DNA of 64,000 nt from positions 237,371 to 301,370 of the forward strand of contig NZ_JAHUWH010000006.1 in NCBI RefSeq assembly GCF_019219095.1. The letters are read 5' to 3'. The stretch comes from Acidovorax sp. sic0104. GTDB lineage: Bacteria; Pseudomonadota; Gammaproteobacteria; Burkholderiales; Burkholderiaceae_C. Position numbers and translations under genes: made by a program. Below the pieces are notes generated by a model, which did not search any database, was not told the origin of the DNA, and saw only the letters and a list, made by a program, of their open reading frames with translations. Each line of letters begins with the position of its first letter. Positions within the stretch are counted from its first letter, which is position 1. Positions 18,499-26,537 of the stretch are shown one piece after another.

Positions 18499-19191
18499 TC
18501 ACACGTCGGCCCACATGCGCAGCAGGTTGTGGTATGTGCCCGACAGCGCGATGACCGACGGGTCCTTCTCGCCCACGCTCTGGCGAAGGCGCAGCAGGGC
18601 CATGTCCATGTCGAACAGCAGCTGGCGCTGCTCGAGCCCGCGCACCATGCTCTCCACCCAGAAGAAGCTGCTGATGCGGTGGCCGCACGTGACGGGGGAG
18701 ACCTGGTGCACGGTGCTGCTGGGGTACAGGATCATGTCGCCGGCCGGCAGCTTGATGCGTTTTTCGCCCCAGGCTTCGGTGGCCACGAGCTCGCCGCCTT
18801 CGTATTCGTCGGGCGGTGTCAGGAAGAGGGTGCACGAGAGGTCGCTGCGCACCCAGCAGTTGTCGGCCTTGGAGTGCATGACGGCGCTGTCCACATGGCT
18901 GCCATAGAAGTTGGCGCCGTCGCCGTAGTTGTTGAAAAGGGGGTTGTAGATGCGCCGGGGCAGGGCGGCCGAGAAGAAGAGCGCGTTGCGGGCCAGCGCG
19001 GCCTTGACGATGCCTTGCAGCTGGGCCGACAGCTCGCTGCCCTGCGCGAGCTGCAGGTTGTTCTTCTGGTGCACGGCCTGGCCGCCGGCGCTGCGCGCGC
19101 CATCGACCCAGGGTGTGTCCGGCGCCCAGAGCTTTTGCCGGAAGAGGGCGGCCTCTTCGGCCGTCAGGACGTCTTTGATGTGCAGGAACAT
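18499..19191 (-). CDS. PKHD-type Fe(II)/2-oxoglutarate hydroxylase (PiuC-like)
   Basis: A 230-residue oxygenase that starts MFLHIKDVLTAEEAALFRQKL and contains the PKHD family iron site: HVDSAVMH (His-x-Asp), then the distal His and 2-oxoglutarate Arg in the HRISSFFWVESMVRG segment. The DLSCTLFLTPPDEYEGGELV strand is typical. PiuC/YbiX-type hydroxylases accompany TonB-dependent siderophore receptors, and here the receptor gene lies immediately upstream (105-base gap, same strand). Its substrate is not known; a siderophore is an inference from context. The start matches family N-termini; the upstream ATG (19242) would run through a strong hairpin. Confidence 0.9.
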   Translation of the reverse strand: MFLHIKDVLTAEEAALFRQKLWAPDTPWVDGARSAGGQAVHQKNNLQLAQGSELSAQLQGIVKAALARNALFFSAALPRRIYNPLFNNYGDGANFYGSHVDSAVMHSKADNCWVRSDLSCTLFLTPPDEYEGGELVATEAWGEKRIKLPAGDMILYPSSTVHQVSPVTCGHRISSFFWVESMVRGLEQRQLLFDMDMALLRLRQSVGEKDPSVIALSGTYHNLLRMWADV

Positions 19192-19204
19192 GGGGTCCGA
19201 TTGT

Positions 19205-19232
19205 GACTCCGCCCCAATGAAGGGGCGGAGTC
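19205..19232 (-). other. Strong stem-loop between receptor and hydroxylase genes
   Basis: GACTCCGCCCC and GGGGCGGAGTC form an 11-base-pair perfect stem with loop AATGAA. No T-run follows on the minus strand, so it is not a standard terminator. It ends 13 bases before the hydroxylase ATG and could limit its translation or protect the upstream message. Confidence 0.55.
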
Positions 19233-19296
19233 GTTTCGTCAAAACATCGGCACTTTCCGTGCGTCAGGGACGCGCCTCAAGCGCATCGCATGCGCA

Positions 19297-21534
19297 TCAG
19301 AAGCGCGTCTTGAGCGACAGCTGCACGGAGCGCGCCGTGCCCGGCGTGTAGAAGCCGCGGTACAGGCCATCGGCGTACGTACGGTCGAACAGGTTGTTGA
19401 CGTTGAGCTTGAGCGAGGTCTTGTCGTCGAAGGCGTACTCGACCATGGCGTCCATCACCGCGAAGCCGCTGGCGTACACGGCGCGCGAGCCTTCGGGGTT
19501 CTGCTTGCTGCGGTAGGTCACGCCGGCACCGACGCGGATCTTGGAGTTGACGGCGTAGGTCGTCCACACGCTGCCGCTGTGCTTGGGCGTGAGGCCGGGG
19601 CGGTCGCCCTGCGCCTGGGCGCCACCTCCGTTGGCTGGCACCACCACATTGCTGTGGTCGATCTTGGCCGATGGGATCCAGGTGTGGTTGGCGAACAGTT
19701 CCCACTGGGGCGTCAGGCGGCCGGCCAGGTTGAATTCCATGCCGGTGGCGTGGCGCTTGCCGGACAGCAGCTCTTGCTGGGCTGCGGTGTCGGGGTCGGT
19801 GTTGCGCTCGTTGTACTTCTGGCTGTAGAAGGCGGCCACACCCAGCAGGGCGCGGCGTTCGAACAGCTCGAACTTGCTGCCGATCTCGAAGTTGCGGCTC
19901 TTCTCGGGGTCGGTGTTGGCCGTGCGCGCCGTGGTCGTGCCGGGGTTGCCGAACTGGTAGGTGTCGCCCGACGTGTTGTACGAAGTGCCATACGAGACGT
20001 AGTACGAGGTCAGCTCGGTGGGCTGGAACAGCACGCCCACGCGGGGGCTGACCAGGCTGTCGGAGCGGGAGTTGCTCAGCGCGCCTGTGGCGTTGCGGTA
20101 GGACGCCTTGAAGTTGTCATAGCGCAGGCCGCCTACGAGCTTGAGCGTGTCGTTCAGCGAGACCGTGTCCTGGAAGTACAGGCCCAGGTTGCGCGAGCTG
20201 AAGGTGTTCCACTGCACCGGTGCGCGGCCATCGGCCACCCACGCGCCATCGTTGGGCGAGCCGACGGTGGTGTTGGGGCGCGGCGTGGTGTTGGCGTAGT
20301 TCTGGTTGCGCTTGGCATCGTCGTCGTAGTAGTCGACACCGGCCAGCACCGCGTGCTTGCGGCCACCCCAGTTGAAGGTGTTGTTGTAGTCGCTTTGGAC
20401 CTGCAGCACTTCGCTCTCGCCCAGGCGGCCCTTGGAGCCACGGGTCAGCGCGGTGTTGCCATTGATCTGGTCCAGCGTGATGCTCCCGTTCTGGAAGCCG
20501 ATGGTGCTGGCCAGCAGGTCGCGCTCGTACTTGCCATAGCGCAGGCGCGTGGTCAGCTCGCCGTTGTCGTCGAAGCGGTGGATGTGGCCCAGCGTGAGGT
20601 ACTGCGACGTCGTGTTGTTGTGGTCGCTGGCCAGGCCGTAGTAGTTGCGGGCTTCGAGCGGCGTGTTGATCTTGCCGTCGACCAGGCGCCAGGGGTGGTT
20701 GTACAGCGGACGGCCCTTGGACTCAAGGTAGTACAGCCCGATGGAGAACTCGTCACGCGTGCCGATACCCCAGGCGAACGTGGGAGCGATGCCGCGCTTG
20801 TCCTGCTTGGCGCCGTAGTTGTCGTACTCCTGGACCATGGCGTTCAGGCGGAAGGCCGCGTTTTCGCCGGTCTTCCAGTTGAAGTCGCCCGTGGCGCGGT
20901 GGAACTTGCCGGTGCCGAAGGTGTAGCTGGCCTCGTGCTGGTCGATCAGCAGCGGGTACTTGTTGACCTGGTTGACCACGCCGCCGGTCGAGCCCTTGCC
21001 GAACAGCATGGAGGCAGAACCCTTGAGCACTTCGATGCGGTCGTTGTTGAACGTGTCGCGTTCGATCAGCGGAGCGTCCTTCATGCCGTCCACATAGATG
21101 TCGCCGGCCAGGCCCAGCGAGAAGCCGCGCATGCGCACGTCTTCCTCGCCCGTTTCGCCCGACTGGAAGGTCACGCCCGCTGTGGTGCGCAGCACTTCGC
21201 GGAAGTCGTCCTGGTTGCGGTCGTTCATCAGCTTTTCGGTGAACACCGTCACGGACTGGGGAATGTCCTTGATGTCCTGGCTGCCCTTGCCGACCGTGGT
21301 CTTCTTGAGCAGCACGGTGTCCTTGCCTTGCACTTCGGCCGCTTCCTGCACCGTCACGGTGGACATGGTGGCTTCCTTGGCGGCGGTCTGGGCCATGGTG
21401 CCCATGGAGGCGGCCAGCATCAGGGCGCCCAGGGGCAGCAGGGCCATGTCGGAGGACACGCCGGTCGAAGCGGAAACAGGGGATGCGTTGTTACGCAGCG
21501 CGGTGCTGCGGCGCTGAGCGCGGGATTTTGCCAA
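19297..21534 (-). CDS. TonB-dependent siderophore receptor
   Basis: Outer-membrane receptor of 745 residues. A signal region (MALLPLGALMLAASMGTMAQT) is followed by a TonB-box-like STVTVQEAA, the plug domain (IKDIPQSVTVFTEKLMNDRN ... VRMRGFSLGLAGDIYVDGMKD ... RIEVLKGSASMLFGKGSTGGVVNQVNK), and a 22-strand barrel ending in the aromatic Phe typical of barrel proteins (LSLKTRF). The plug resembles Fiu/PiuA catecholate receptors, which fits the PiuC-like gene next door. I prefer TTG 21534 because GGAGG sits 5 bases before it; ATG 21585 is an alternative. A near-perfect Fur box lies 130 bases upstream. Confidence 0.93.
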   Translation of the reverse strand: MAKSRAQRRSTALRNNASPVSASTGVSSDMALLPLGALMLAASMGTMAQTAAKEATMSTVTVQEAAEVQGKDTVLLKKTTVGKGSQDIKDIPQSVTVFTEKLMNDRNQDDFREVLRTTAGVTFQSGETGEEDVRMRGFSLGLAGDIYVDGMKDAPLIERDTFNNDRIEVLKGSASMLFGKGSTGGVVNQVNKYPLLIDQHEASYTFGTGKFHRATGDFNWKTGENAAFRLNAMVQEYDNYGAKQDKRGIAPTFAWGIGTRDEFSIGLYYLESKGRPLYNHPWRLVDGKINTPLEARNYYGLASDHNNTTSQYLTLGHIHRFDDNGELTTRLRYGKYERDLLASTIGFQNGSITLDQINGNTALTRGSKGRLGESEVLQVQSDYNNTFNWGGRKHAVLAGVDYYDDDAKRNQNYANTTPRPNTTVGSPNDGAWVADGRAPVQWNTFSSRNLGLYFQDTVSLNDTLKLVGGLRYDNFKASYRNATGALSNSRSDSLVSPRVGVLFQPTELTSYYVSYGTSYNTSGDTYQFGNPGTTTARTANTDPEKSRNFEIGSKFELFERRALLGVAAFYSQKYNERNTDPDTAAQQELLSGKRHATGMEFNLAGRLTPQWELFANHTWIPSAKIDHSNVVVPANGGGAQAQGDRPGLTPKHSGSVWTTYAVNSKIRVGAGVTYRSKQNPEGSRAVYASGFAVMDAMVEYAFDDKTSLKLNVNNLFDRTYADGLYRGFYTPGTARSVQLSLKTRF

Positions 21535-21662
21535 GATGGCCTCCGTCAATGGGGATGTGCAGATCGGTGTCCGGTGGACACGCAAAGCGAGCCGGATGCA
21601 ATGACGCTTGTGAGAAATACTTCACAAAGTCATGCTTCTTCGTGCATCTTTATGTTACATCG

Positions 21663-21681
21663 AATGAGGGTCATTCTCATT
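21663..21681 (-). promoter_or_regulatory. Fur box upstream of the siderophore receptor
   Basis: AATGAGGGTCATTCTCATT reads on the minus strand as AATGAGAATGACCCTCATT, 17 of 19 positions of the Fur pattern by my count. This is the best Fur site in the window. Confidence 0.85.
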
Positions 21682-21721
21682 TGCATTGATGTTCACACGC
21701 CACACTTTTGGAGTGTACGGG

Positions 21722-21750
21722 CGAAAAAAAAGCCGGCAGAGCCGGCTTTT
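21722..21750 (-). terminator. Rho-independent terminator after the SWIB gene
   Basis: On the minus strand, AGCCGGC-TCT-GCCGGCT is followed by a run of eight T residues (21723-21731). It lies 20 bases beyond the SWIB gene stop. Confidence 0.85.
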
Positions 21751-21767
21751 CTCGGGGCGTGAAGCGC

Positions 21768-22103
21768 TTACTTGACGTGCTTGCCGATCAGGCCAGCCAG
21801 TTCGAACATCGACACCTGGGGCTTGCCGAACAGCTCCTTGAGCTTGGCATCGGCGTTGATGTTGCGCTTGTTGGTGGCGTCCTGCAGGTTGTTGGCCTTG
21901 ATGTAGACCCACAGCTTGCTGATGATCTCCGTGCGTGGCAGCGGCGCCGAGCCCACCACGGCAGCCAGCGCGGGGCTGGGCGTGAGCGCCTTCATGAAGG
22001 CGGCGTTGGGGGTGCGCTTCTTGGCGGGGGCGGCGGCCTTGGTGGCGGGAGCCTTCTTGGCCGCAGGGGCTGTTTTTGCCGGAGCTTTTTTTGCAGTTGC
22101 CAT
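21768..22103 (-). CDS. SWIB/MDM2-domain protein with histone-like tail
   Basis: A 111-residue protein with a Lys/Ala/Pro-rich N-terminal tail (about residues 1-33, repeats of APAKK/KKAP) like histone H1 or AlgP-type tails. A SWIB domain follows: LAAVVGSAPLPRTEIISKLW, VYIKANNLQDATNKRNINAD, AKLKELFGKPQVSMFELAGL. SWIB domains are known from eukaryotic chromatin remodelling factors and from Chlamydia topoisomerase; stand-alone bacterial forms are probably nucleoid-associated. Function here is inferred. The gene ends with its own terminator. Confidence 0.9.
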   Translation of the reverse strand: MATAKKAPAKTAPAAKKAPATKAAAPAKKRTPNAAFMKALTPSPALAAVVGSAPLPRTEIISKLWVYIKANNLQDATNKRNINADAKLKELFGKPQVSMFELAGLIGKHVK

Positions 22104-22464
22104 GTTGGGTTTTCCTAGTTGGACGTCAATCTTTACCAGCGAAAACGGAGGGCGTCCCACTGGCAGGCCGATGCTACTGGGAAAAAAACGCGTTTCCAAG
22201 GGAGAAACCGCTTTTTTTGCCTCGATTTGTAGCTGTGGAGCCCTCTGGCGGCCACAAATCGGCTCGCCGCCCCGCCGCTGCTGGCGCCGAGGGGTTGTGA
22301 AGGGCGCCTCGGCTGGTCTGCGCGGCAGGGCAGGGCCTATGGTGGGCCCGCCTTGTTCCTGCGTCCTGTGGCGCCGCCGCGCAGCGCCCCGGCGCTGGGG
22401 CCTGCGCAACAATGGCGGGGCTTCCTCTTCATCCAACCCTGGCCTGAACGAAAGGTTTTCCGCC
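22104..22464. other. Divergent intergenic region, SWIB gene / RraA-like gene
   Basis: About 360 bases between two divergent starts. It should hold both promoters. I see no palindromes or strong promoter motifs, and the frames that cross it (for instance in the rightward direction from 21916) look like shadows of the SWIB gene. Confidence 0.35.
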
Positions 22465-22977
22465 ATGTCCAACGCCCATCCGCCTGCTTTCAGCACCTGC
22501 GACTTCTGCGATGCCCACAAAGGGGACACCACCGGGTCGTTTCGCGTGCTGCCGCCCGTGTTCCAGTCGTTCGGCGGCGTGGCGCAATTCAGTGGGCCGG
22601 TGAGCACCGTCAAATGCCATGAGGACAACACCCCCGTGAAGGCGGCGGTCGAGTCGCCCGGCCAGGGGCGTGTGCTGGTGGTGGACGGCGGGGGCTCCCT
22701 GCGCCGCGCCCTGGTGGGCGGCAACCTGGCCGCCGCCGCGGCGCGCAACGGCTGGGCGGCGCTGGTGGTGGACGGCTGCGTGCGCGACGTGGCCGAGCTC
22801 AACGCCGCCGCCGTGGGCATCCGCGCGCTGGCGCTCATGCCGCTGCCGACCGAGCGCCGCAGCGAAGGCCAGCGCGACGTGCCGGTTCTGATCCAGGGCG
22901 TCTGGGTGCGGCCCGGCGACTGGCTGTATGCCGATGCCGACGGCATCGTCGTCGGCGCCACGCAGCTCCACGCCTGA
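22465..22977 (+). CDS. RraA-like protein / 4-hydroxy-4-methyl-2-oxoglutarate aldolase
   Basis: A 170-residue protein of the RraA fold. The glycine-rich GRVLVVDGGGSLRRALVGGNLA and the catalytic/metal region WAALVVDGCVRDVAELN, with its Arg-Asp pair, match the HMG aldolase signature (G-x-x-R-D). True enzymes with this motif cleave 4-hydroxy-4-methyl-2-oxoglutarate or oxaloacetate with a divalent metal; RraA proper inhibits RNase E. The presence of the RD pair favours aldolase activity, but which role it has in the cell is undecided. The ATG at 22465 follows AAAGG. Confidence 0.85.
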   Translation: MSNAHPPAFSTCDFCDAHKGDTTGSFRVLPPVFQSFGGVAQFSGPVSTVKCHEDNTPVKAAVESPGQGRVLVVDGGGSLRRALVGGNLAAAAARNGWAALVVDGCVRDVAELNAAAVGIRALALMPLPTERRSEGQRDVPVLIQGVWVRPGDWLYADADGIVVGATQLHA

Positions 22978-23023
22978 CCGCTGCTTCTCGCCCCATCCTT
23001 CTTTCGATCGGGCTGCCGGCGCG

Positions 23024-23971
23024 TCAACCGCGCCGGCCCATGCGCAGGGCTGCGCGCGAGGGCAGGGTGGCCAGCAGCACGCTGGCCAGCGCGATGCCGA
23101 AGGCCAACAGCTGCAGCCCCGTGAGCGACTCGCCCAGCACCAGCACCCCCACCAGTGCCGCGCTCACCGGCAGCAGGACCGAAAACACCCCGCCTTGCGC
23201 CGCAGGCACGGCCTTGAGCCCGGTCATCCACAACCACACCGTCCACATGCAGGCGGCCAGCGCGTAAAAAACTAGCAGCACCCAGGTGCCCCAGCCCACT
23301 GCGGCGAAGTCAAAGCGCAGCGCCATGTACAGCCCCACGGGCGTGGTCAGCGCAAAACCCCACAGGTTGATGAGCGAGGTGATGCGCTTGGGCCCCAGGC
23401 TCCCCGTGAGTTTCTTGCCGATGACGGTGTAGGCGGCCTCGCAAAGCACCGCGCCGACCAGCAGCAGTTGTCCAAGCCAAGCCAGATTTTGGCTGTTTTC
23501 GCCGCCTGAGGCTGAGCCGGCGTGCGCTGCGTGCTCTGGTTTTGATAGTGAAAACAACGCAATGCCGATGACCGCGCACACCACGGCGATCCAGGTGCGC
23601 GGTGCCACACGCTCGCGCAGGAAGGCCCAACCCATCACCGCGACCGCGGCCGGTATGGCTGCCAGCGTCACGCCGGCCGAGATCGCATCGGTCAGGCTCA
23701 CGCCGTACAGCATGCAGATGCTGAACAAGACATTGCCCAGGAAGGATTCCAGAAACAGCAGGCGCCTGGTCTGCGGGGTCAGGGGTGGTTCGCCGGCCGG
23801 CTTGCGCAGCCAGTGCAGCATGGCAATGCCCCCGATGCCGAATCGCATCCAAGCGAGCAGGAACACCGGCAGCACCGCCGCCAGCGGCTTGGACAAGGCC
23901 ACATAGCTGCCCACCAGCGCCATGCTGAGGGCCAGGCACAAATAGGCGAAAGGGCGGCTGGGTGTCGTCAC
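23024..23971 (-). CDS. EamA/DMT-family transporter
   Basis: A 315-residue inner-membrane protein with ten predicted helices in two EamA halves: for example FAYLCLALSMALVGSYVALS, VFLLAWMRFGIGGIAML and ISAGVTLAAIPAAVAVMGWAF in the first, and LLLVGAVLCEAAYTVIGKKL, WVLLVFYALAACMWTVWLWM and GLQLLAFGIALASVLLATL in the second. Family members export amino acids or metabolites; the substrate is unknown. The loop after the fifth helix (SLSKPEHAAHAGSASGGENS) is unusually hydrophilic and its DNA partly resembles the interspersed repeat of this genome. Confidence 0.9.
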   Translation of the reverse strand: MTTPSRPFAYLCLALSMALVGSYVALSKPLAAVLPVFLLAWMRFGIGGIAMLHWLRKPAGEPPLTPQTRRLLFLESFLGNVLFSICMLYGVSLTDAISAGVTLAAIPAAVAVMGWAFLRERVAPRTWIAVVCAVIGIALFSLSKPEHAAHAGSASGGENSQNLAWLGQLLLVGAVLCEAAYTVIGKKLTGSLGPKRITSLINLWGFALTTPVGLYMALRFDFAAVGWGTWVLLVFYALAACMWTVWLWMTGLKAVPAAQGGVFSVLLPVSAALVGVLVLGESLTGLQLLAFGIALASVLLATLPSRAALRMGRRG

Positions 23972-24009
23972 TAAACTGGCGTCTGATCAACAAAAAAAGA
24001 GTGCGCATC

Positions 24010-24414
24010 ATGCCCGACGAAAGCAGTGCCCCGCAGGCGTCCCGCTGGGTTTTTGTCTACGGCACCCTGCGAAAGGGCGGCAGCAATGACATCACCCGGC
24101 TACAGCCCGCACCGCAGTTTGTGGGGCGTGGGCGCATCGCCGGCACCCTGTACCACCTGGGCGCGTACCCGGGTGTCACGCTCGGCGGGCCGCAGTGGGT
24201 GCAAGGCGAGGTCTATGCCATCGAGGCGGCGCTGGAGGCCGTGCTCGACGAGATCGAGTCCCTGGGCGAGAACCCGACGGACGAGTACATCAAGCGTGAG
24301 CTCGACGTCGATGTGGAGGGCACCGTCCTGCCCTGTCTCGTCTATGAAATCAACCCGCGCTACGTGCTGGACGCGCCGCGCGTCCCAGAAGGCGACTGGG
24401 TGAAGTTCCTTTGA
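24010..24414 (+). CDS. Gamma-glutamylcyclotransferase-like (YtfP/GGCT fold) protein
   Basis: A 134-residue protein that begins with the AIG2/GGCT signature VFVYGTLRKGGSN, followed by GRIAGTLYHLGAYPGVTL and a conserved Glu-rich helix AALEAVLDEIESLGENP. GGCT enzymes release 5-oxoproline from gamma-glutamyl peptides, with a catalytic Glu; the Glu in LDEIE is the natural candidate. YtfP-type proteins have unproven substrates, so activity is an inference. ATG 24010 begins the conserved domain; an upstream ATG at 23962 overlaps the divergent transporter. Confidence 0.85.
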   Translation: MPDESSAPQASRWVFVYGTLRKGGSNDITRLQPAPQFVGRGRIAGTLYHLGAYPGVTLGGPQWVQGEVYAIEAALEAVLDEIESLGENPTDEYIKRELDVDVEGTVLPCLVYEINPRYVLDAPRVPEGDWVKFL

Positions 24415-24479
24415 CGCCACCCTGCTGCGCAGCCTGCGGCCTGCCGCGGCGCGGTCCGCAGGCAAGCTCTACCATCCGA

Positions 24480-24700
24480 CGGGAATCATTATTTTTGCAA
24501 TATGGAATTTTGATTCCATATCGCGGAACGTGATAGATGTTGCATTGCGGCAATTTTTCTCGATATGAGAAATCAATTTCTGTATTGAGAAATTGCGTGT
24601 TTAAGTTGTTGTTTTGGAAGGAGAAAATTTATCTCTTGTATAAGACATAAGAGCTTGCTCAAGTCTTATAGAAGACTTAAAGTTGTCTCCAAGGGCGGCA
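24480..24700 (+). promoter_or_regulatory. AT-rich control region of aceA with palindromes
   Basis: The bases before aceA are markedly AT-rich. They hold a perfect inverted repeat ATATGGAAT-TTTG-ATTCCATAT (24500-24521), whose core TGGAAT...ATTCCA resembles IclR-type operators; a palindromic AGAAATCAATTTCT near 24569; TATAAGAC (24639-24646) facing GTCTTATA (24663-24670); and AAGTCTT-ATAG-AAGACTT (24661-24678). Isocitrate lyase genes are commonly controlled by acetate/fatty-acid-responsive regulators. Which regulator acts here cannot be read from the sequence. Confidence 0.6.
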
Positions 24701-24741
24701 CCAGCAGCCCGGCGTTTTCAACCAACCTCTGGAGTGACCCC

Positions 24742-26073
24742 ATGCCCCAATCCCTGAACGAACAACTGAGCCGCGAACAGCAAATTGCCGCCCTGGAAAA
24801 AGACTGGGCCCAGAACCCCCGCTGGAAGGGCGTTAAGCGCGGTTACTCCGCCGCCGACGTGGTGCGCCTGCGCGGCTCGCTGCCCATCGAGCACACGCTG
24901 GCCAAGCGCGGCGCTGAAAAGCTGTGGGACAAGATCAACGGCGGCGCCAAGAAGGGCTACGTGAACGCCTTCGGCGCCATTTCCGCCGGTCAGGCCATGC
25001 AGCAGGCCAAGGCCGGTCTGGAAGCCGTGTACCTGTCGGGCTGGCAAGTGGCCGCCGACGGCAACACCAGCGAAACCATGTACCCCGACCAGTCGCTGTA
25101 CGCCTACGACTCGGTGCCCACCATGGTCCGCCGCATCAACAACACCTTCAAGCGTGCTGACGAAATCCAGTGGGGCCGTGGCATCAACCCCGGCGACAAG
25201 GAATTCATCGACTACTTCCTGCCCATCGTGGCCGACGCGGAAGCCGGTTTCGGCGGCGTGCTCAACGCCTTCGAACTGATGAAGAACATGATCCAGTCGG
25301 GCGCTGCCGGCGTTCACTTCGAAGACCAGCTGGCTGCCGTGAAGAAGTGCGGCCACATGGGTGGCAAGGTGCTGGTGCCCACGCAGGAAGCCTGCGAAAA
25401 GCTGATCTCCGCACGCTTTGCCGCTGACGTGATGGGCGTGCCCACCATCGTGCTGGCCCGCACCGATGCGGAAGCCGCCAACCTGATCACGTCCGACCAC
25501 GACGCCAACGACAAGCCCTTCCTGACCGGCGAGCGTACGCAAGAAGGCTTCTACCGCGTGAAGAACGGCCTGGAGCAAGCCATCAGCCGCGGTGTCGCCT
25601 ACGCCCCCTACGCCGACCTGGTGTGGTGCGAAACCGGCGTGCCGGACATCGGCTTTGCCCGGGAATTCGCCCAGGCCGTGCACGCCGCCTGCCCCGGCAA
25701 GCTGCTGTCGTACAACTGCTCGCCATCGTTCAACTGGAAGAAGAACCTGAACGACAAGCAGATCGCTTCGTTCCAGGAAGACCTGTCTGCGCTGGGCTAC
25801 AAGTACCAGTTCATCACGCTGGCCGGCATCCACATCAACTGGTTCAACACCTTCCAGTTCGCCCATGCATACGCCCAGGGCGAAGGCATGAAGCACTACA
25901 CCGAGATGGTGCAGGAACCTGAATTCGCAGCACGCGAGAAGGGCTACACCTTTGTGTCGCACCAGCAGGAAGTGGGCGCAGGCTACTTCGACGACGTGAC
26001 CACGGTGATCCAGGGCGGCTCGTCCTCTGTGAAGGCCCTGACGGGTTCGACGGAAGAAGAGCAGTTCCACTGA
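24742..26073 (+). CDS. aceA: Isocitrate lyase
   Basis: Splits isocitrate into glyoxylate and succinate, the first step of the glyoxylate shunt used for growth on acetate and fatty acids. The 443-residue protein shows the standard features: [44 protein letters not shown], the active-site loop [17 protein letters not shown] with its catalytic Cys, [17 protein letters not shown] and [18 protein letters not shown] 24742 has GGAG 8 bases upstream; the frame's earlier ATG at 24655 lies within the palindromic control region and is rejected. A strong terminator follows. No malate synthase gene is present in this window. Confidence 0.97.
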   Translation: MPQSLNEQLSREQQIAALEKDWAQNPRWKGVKRGYSAADVVRLRGSLPIEHTLAKRGAEKLWDKINGGAKKGYVNAFGAISAGQAMQQAKAGLEAVYLSGWQVAADGNTSETMYPDQSLYAYDSVPTMVRRINNTFKRADEIQWGRGINPGDKEFIDYFLPIVADAEAGFGGVLNAFELMKNMIQSGAAGVHFEDQLAAVKKCGHMGGKVLVPTQEACEKLISARFAADVMGVPTIVLARTDAEAANLITSDHDANDKPFLTGERTQEGFYRVKNGLEQAISRGVAYAPYADLVWCETGVPDIGFAREFAQAVHAACPGKLLSYNCSPSFNWKKNLNDKQIASFQEDLSALGYKYQFITLAGIHINWFNTFQFAHAYAQGEGMKHYTEMVQEPEFAAREKGYTFVSHQQEVGAGYFDDVTTVIQGGSSSVKALTGSTEEEQFH

Positions 26074-26126
26074 TCTGATAGCCGATAGACCTTGGCGCTC
26101 GGCAGGGCGCTGAGGTCGGGTTGATG

Positions 26127-26168
26127 CAAAACCACCGGGTGCTTCGGCATCGCGGTGGTTTTTTGTTT
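26127..26168 (+). terminator. Rho-independent terminator of aceA
   Basis: A stem built from AAAACCACC and GGTGGTTTT with an inner GGTGC-TTCG-GCATC hairpin, followed by TTTTTTGTTTTG. Confidence 0.85.
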
Positions 26169-26537
26169 TGAAGGGCTTGGCTCGAGCTATTGCGGCTGCA
26201 TGGCCGCCCCGAGTCATGCCGGGCGGAAATCGATGGGCGTCGGTGTTTCAAACGCTCATATTCGGCATCGTGTTGCCACGCCACGACGGTGCAGTAGTGT
26301 GCTGCGCCTTGCGGGTTCCTAGGAGGTGCCTTTGGTAACAATTTTCATGCACGAGGCTTATGCGTGAGTTCTTGCTTCCCTTCTAGACTGCATCGCCAAA
26401 ATGTAGATGGGCTGGATCTAAGTCGAGGCCACATGTGCTCCGAAACAGTAAATTTTTATAGCTGCGCATTTTTTGTGCTGAAGTAAAATTTTTGAGTGCA
26501 GTACTGAGATTAAATTAAATACTGAGAGGGCAGGGGG
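26169..26537. other. AT-rich upstream region of the RHS gene
   Basis: Composition drops in GC from about 26320 onward and stays low into the RHS gene. I see no gene, no tRNA and no attachment site. The last 60 bases (TAAATTAAATACTGAGAGGG) should hold the RHS promoter, and GAGGG before ATG 26538 serves as ribosome binding site. Confidence 0.4.

Noticed and set aside
19579..21762. Long plus-strand frame opposite the siderophore receptor.
   Set aside because: Shadow of the receptor gene; the translated sequence lacks any domain pattern.
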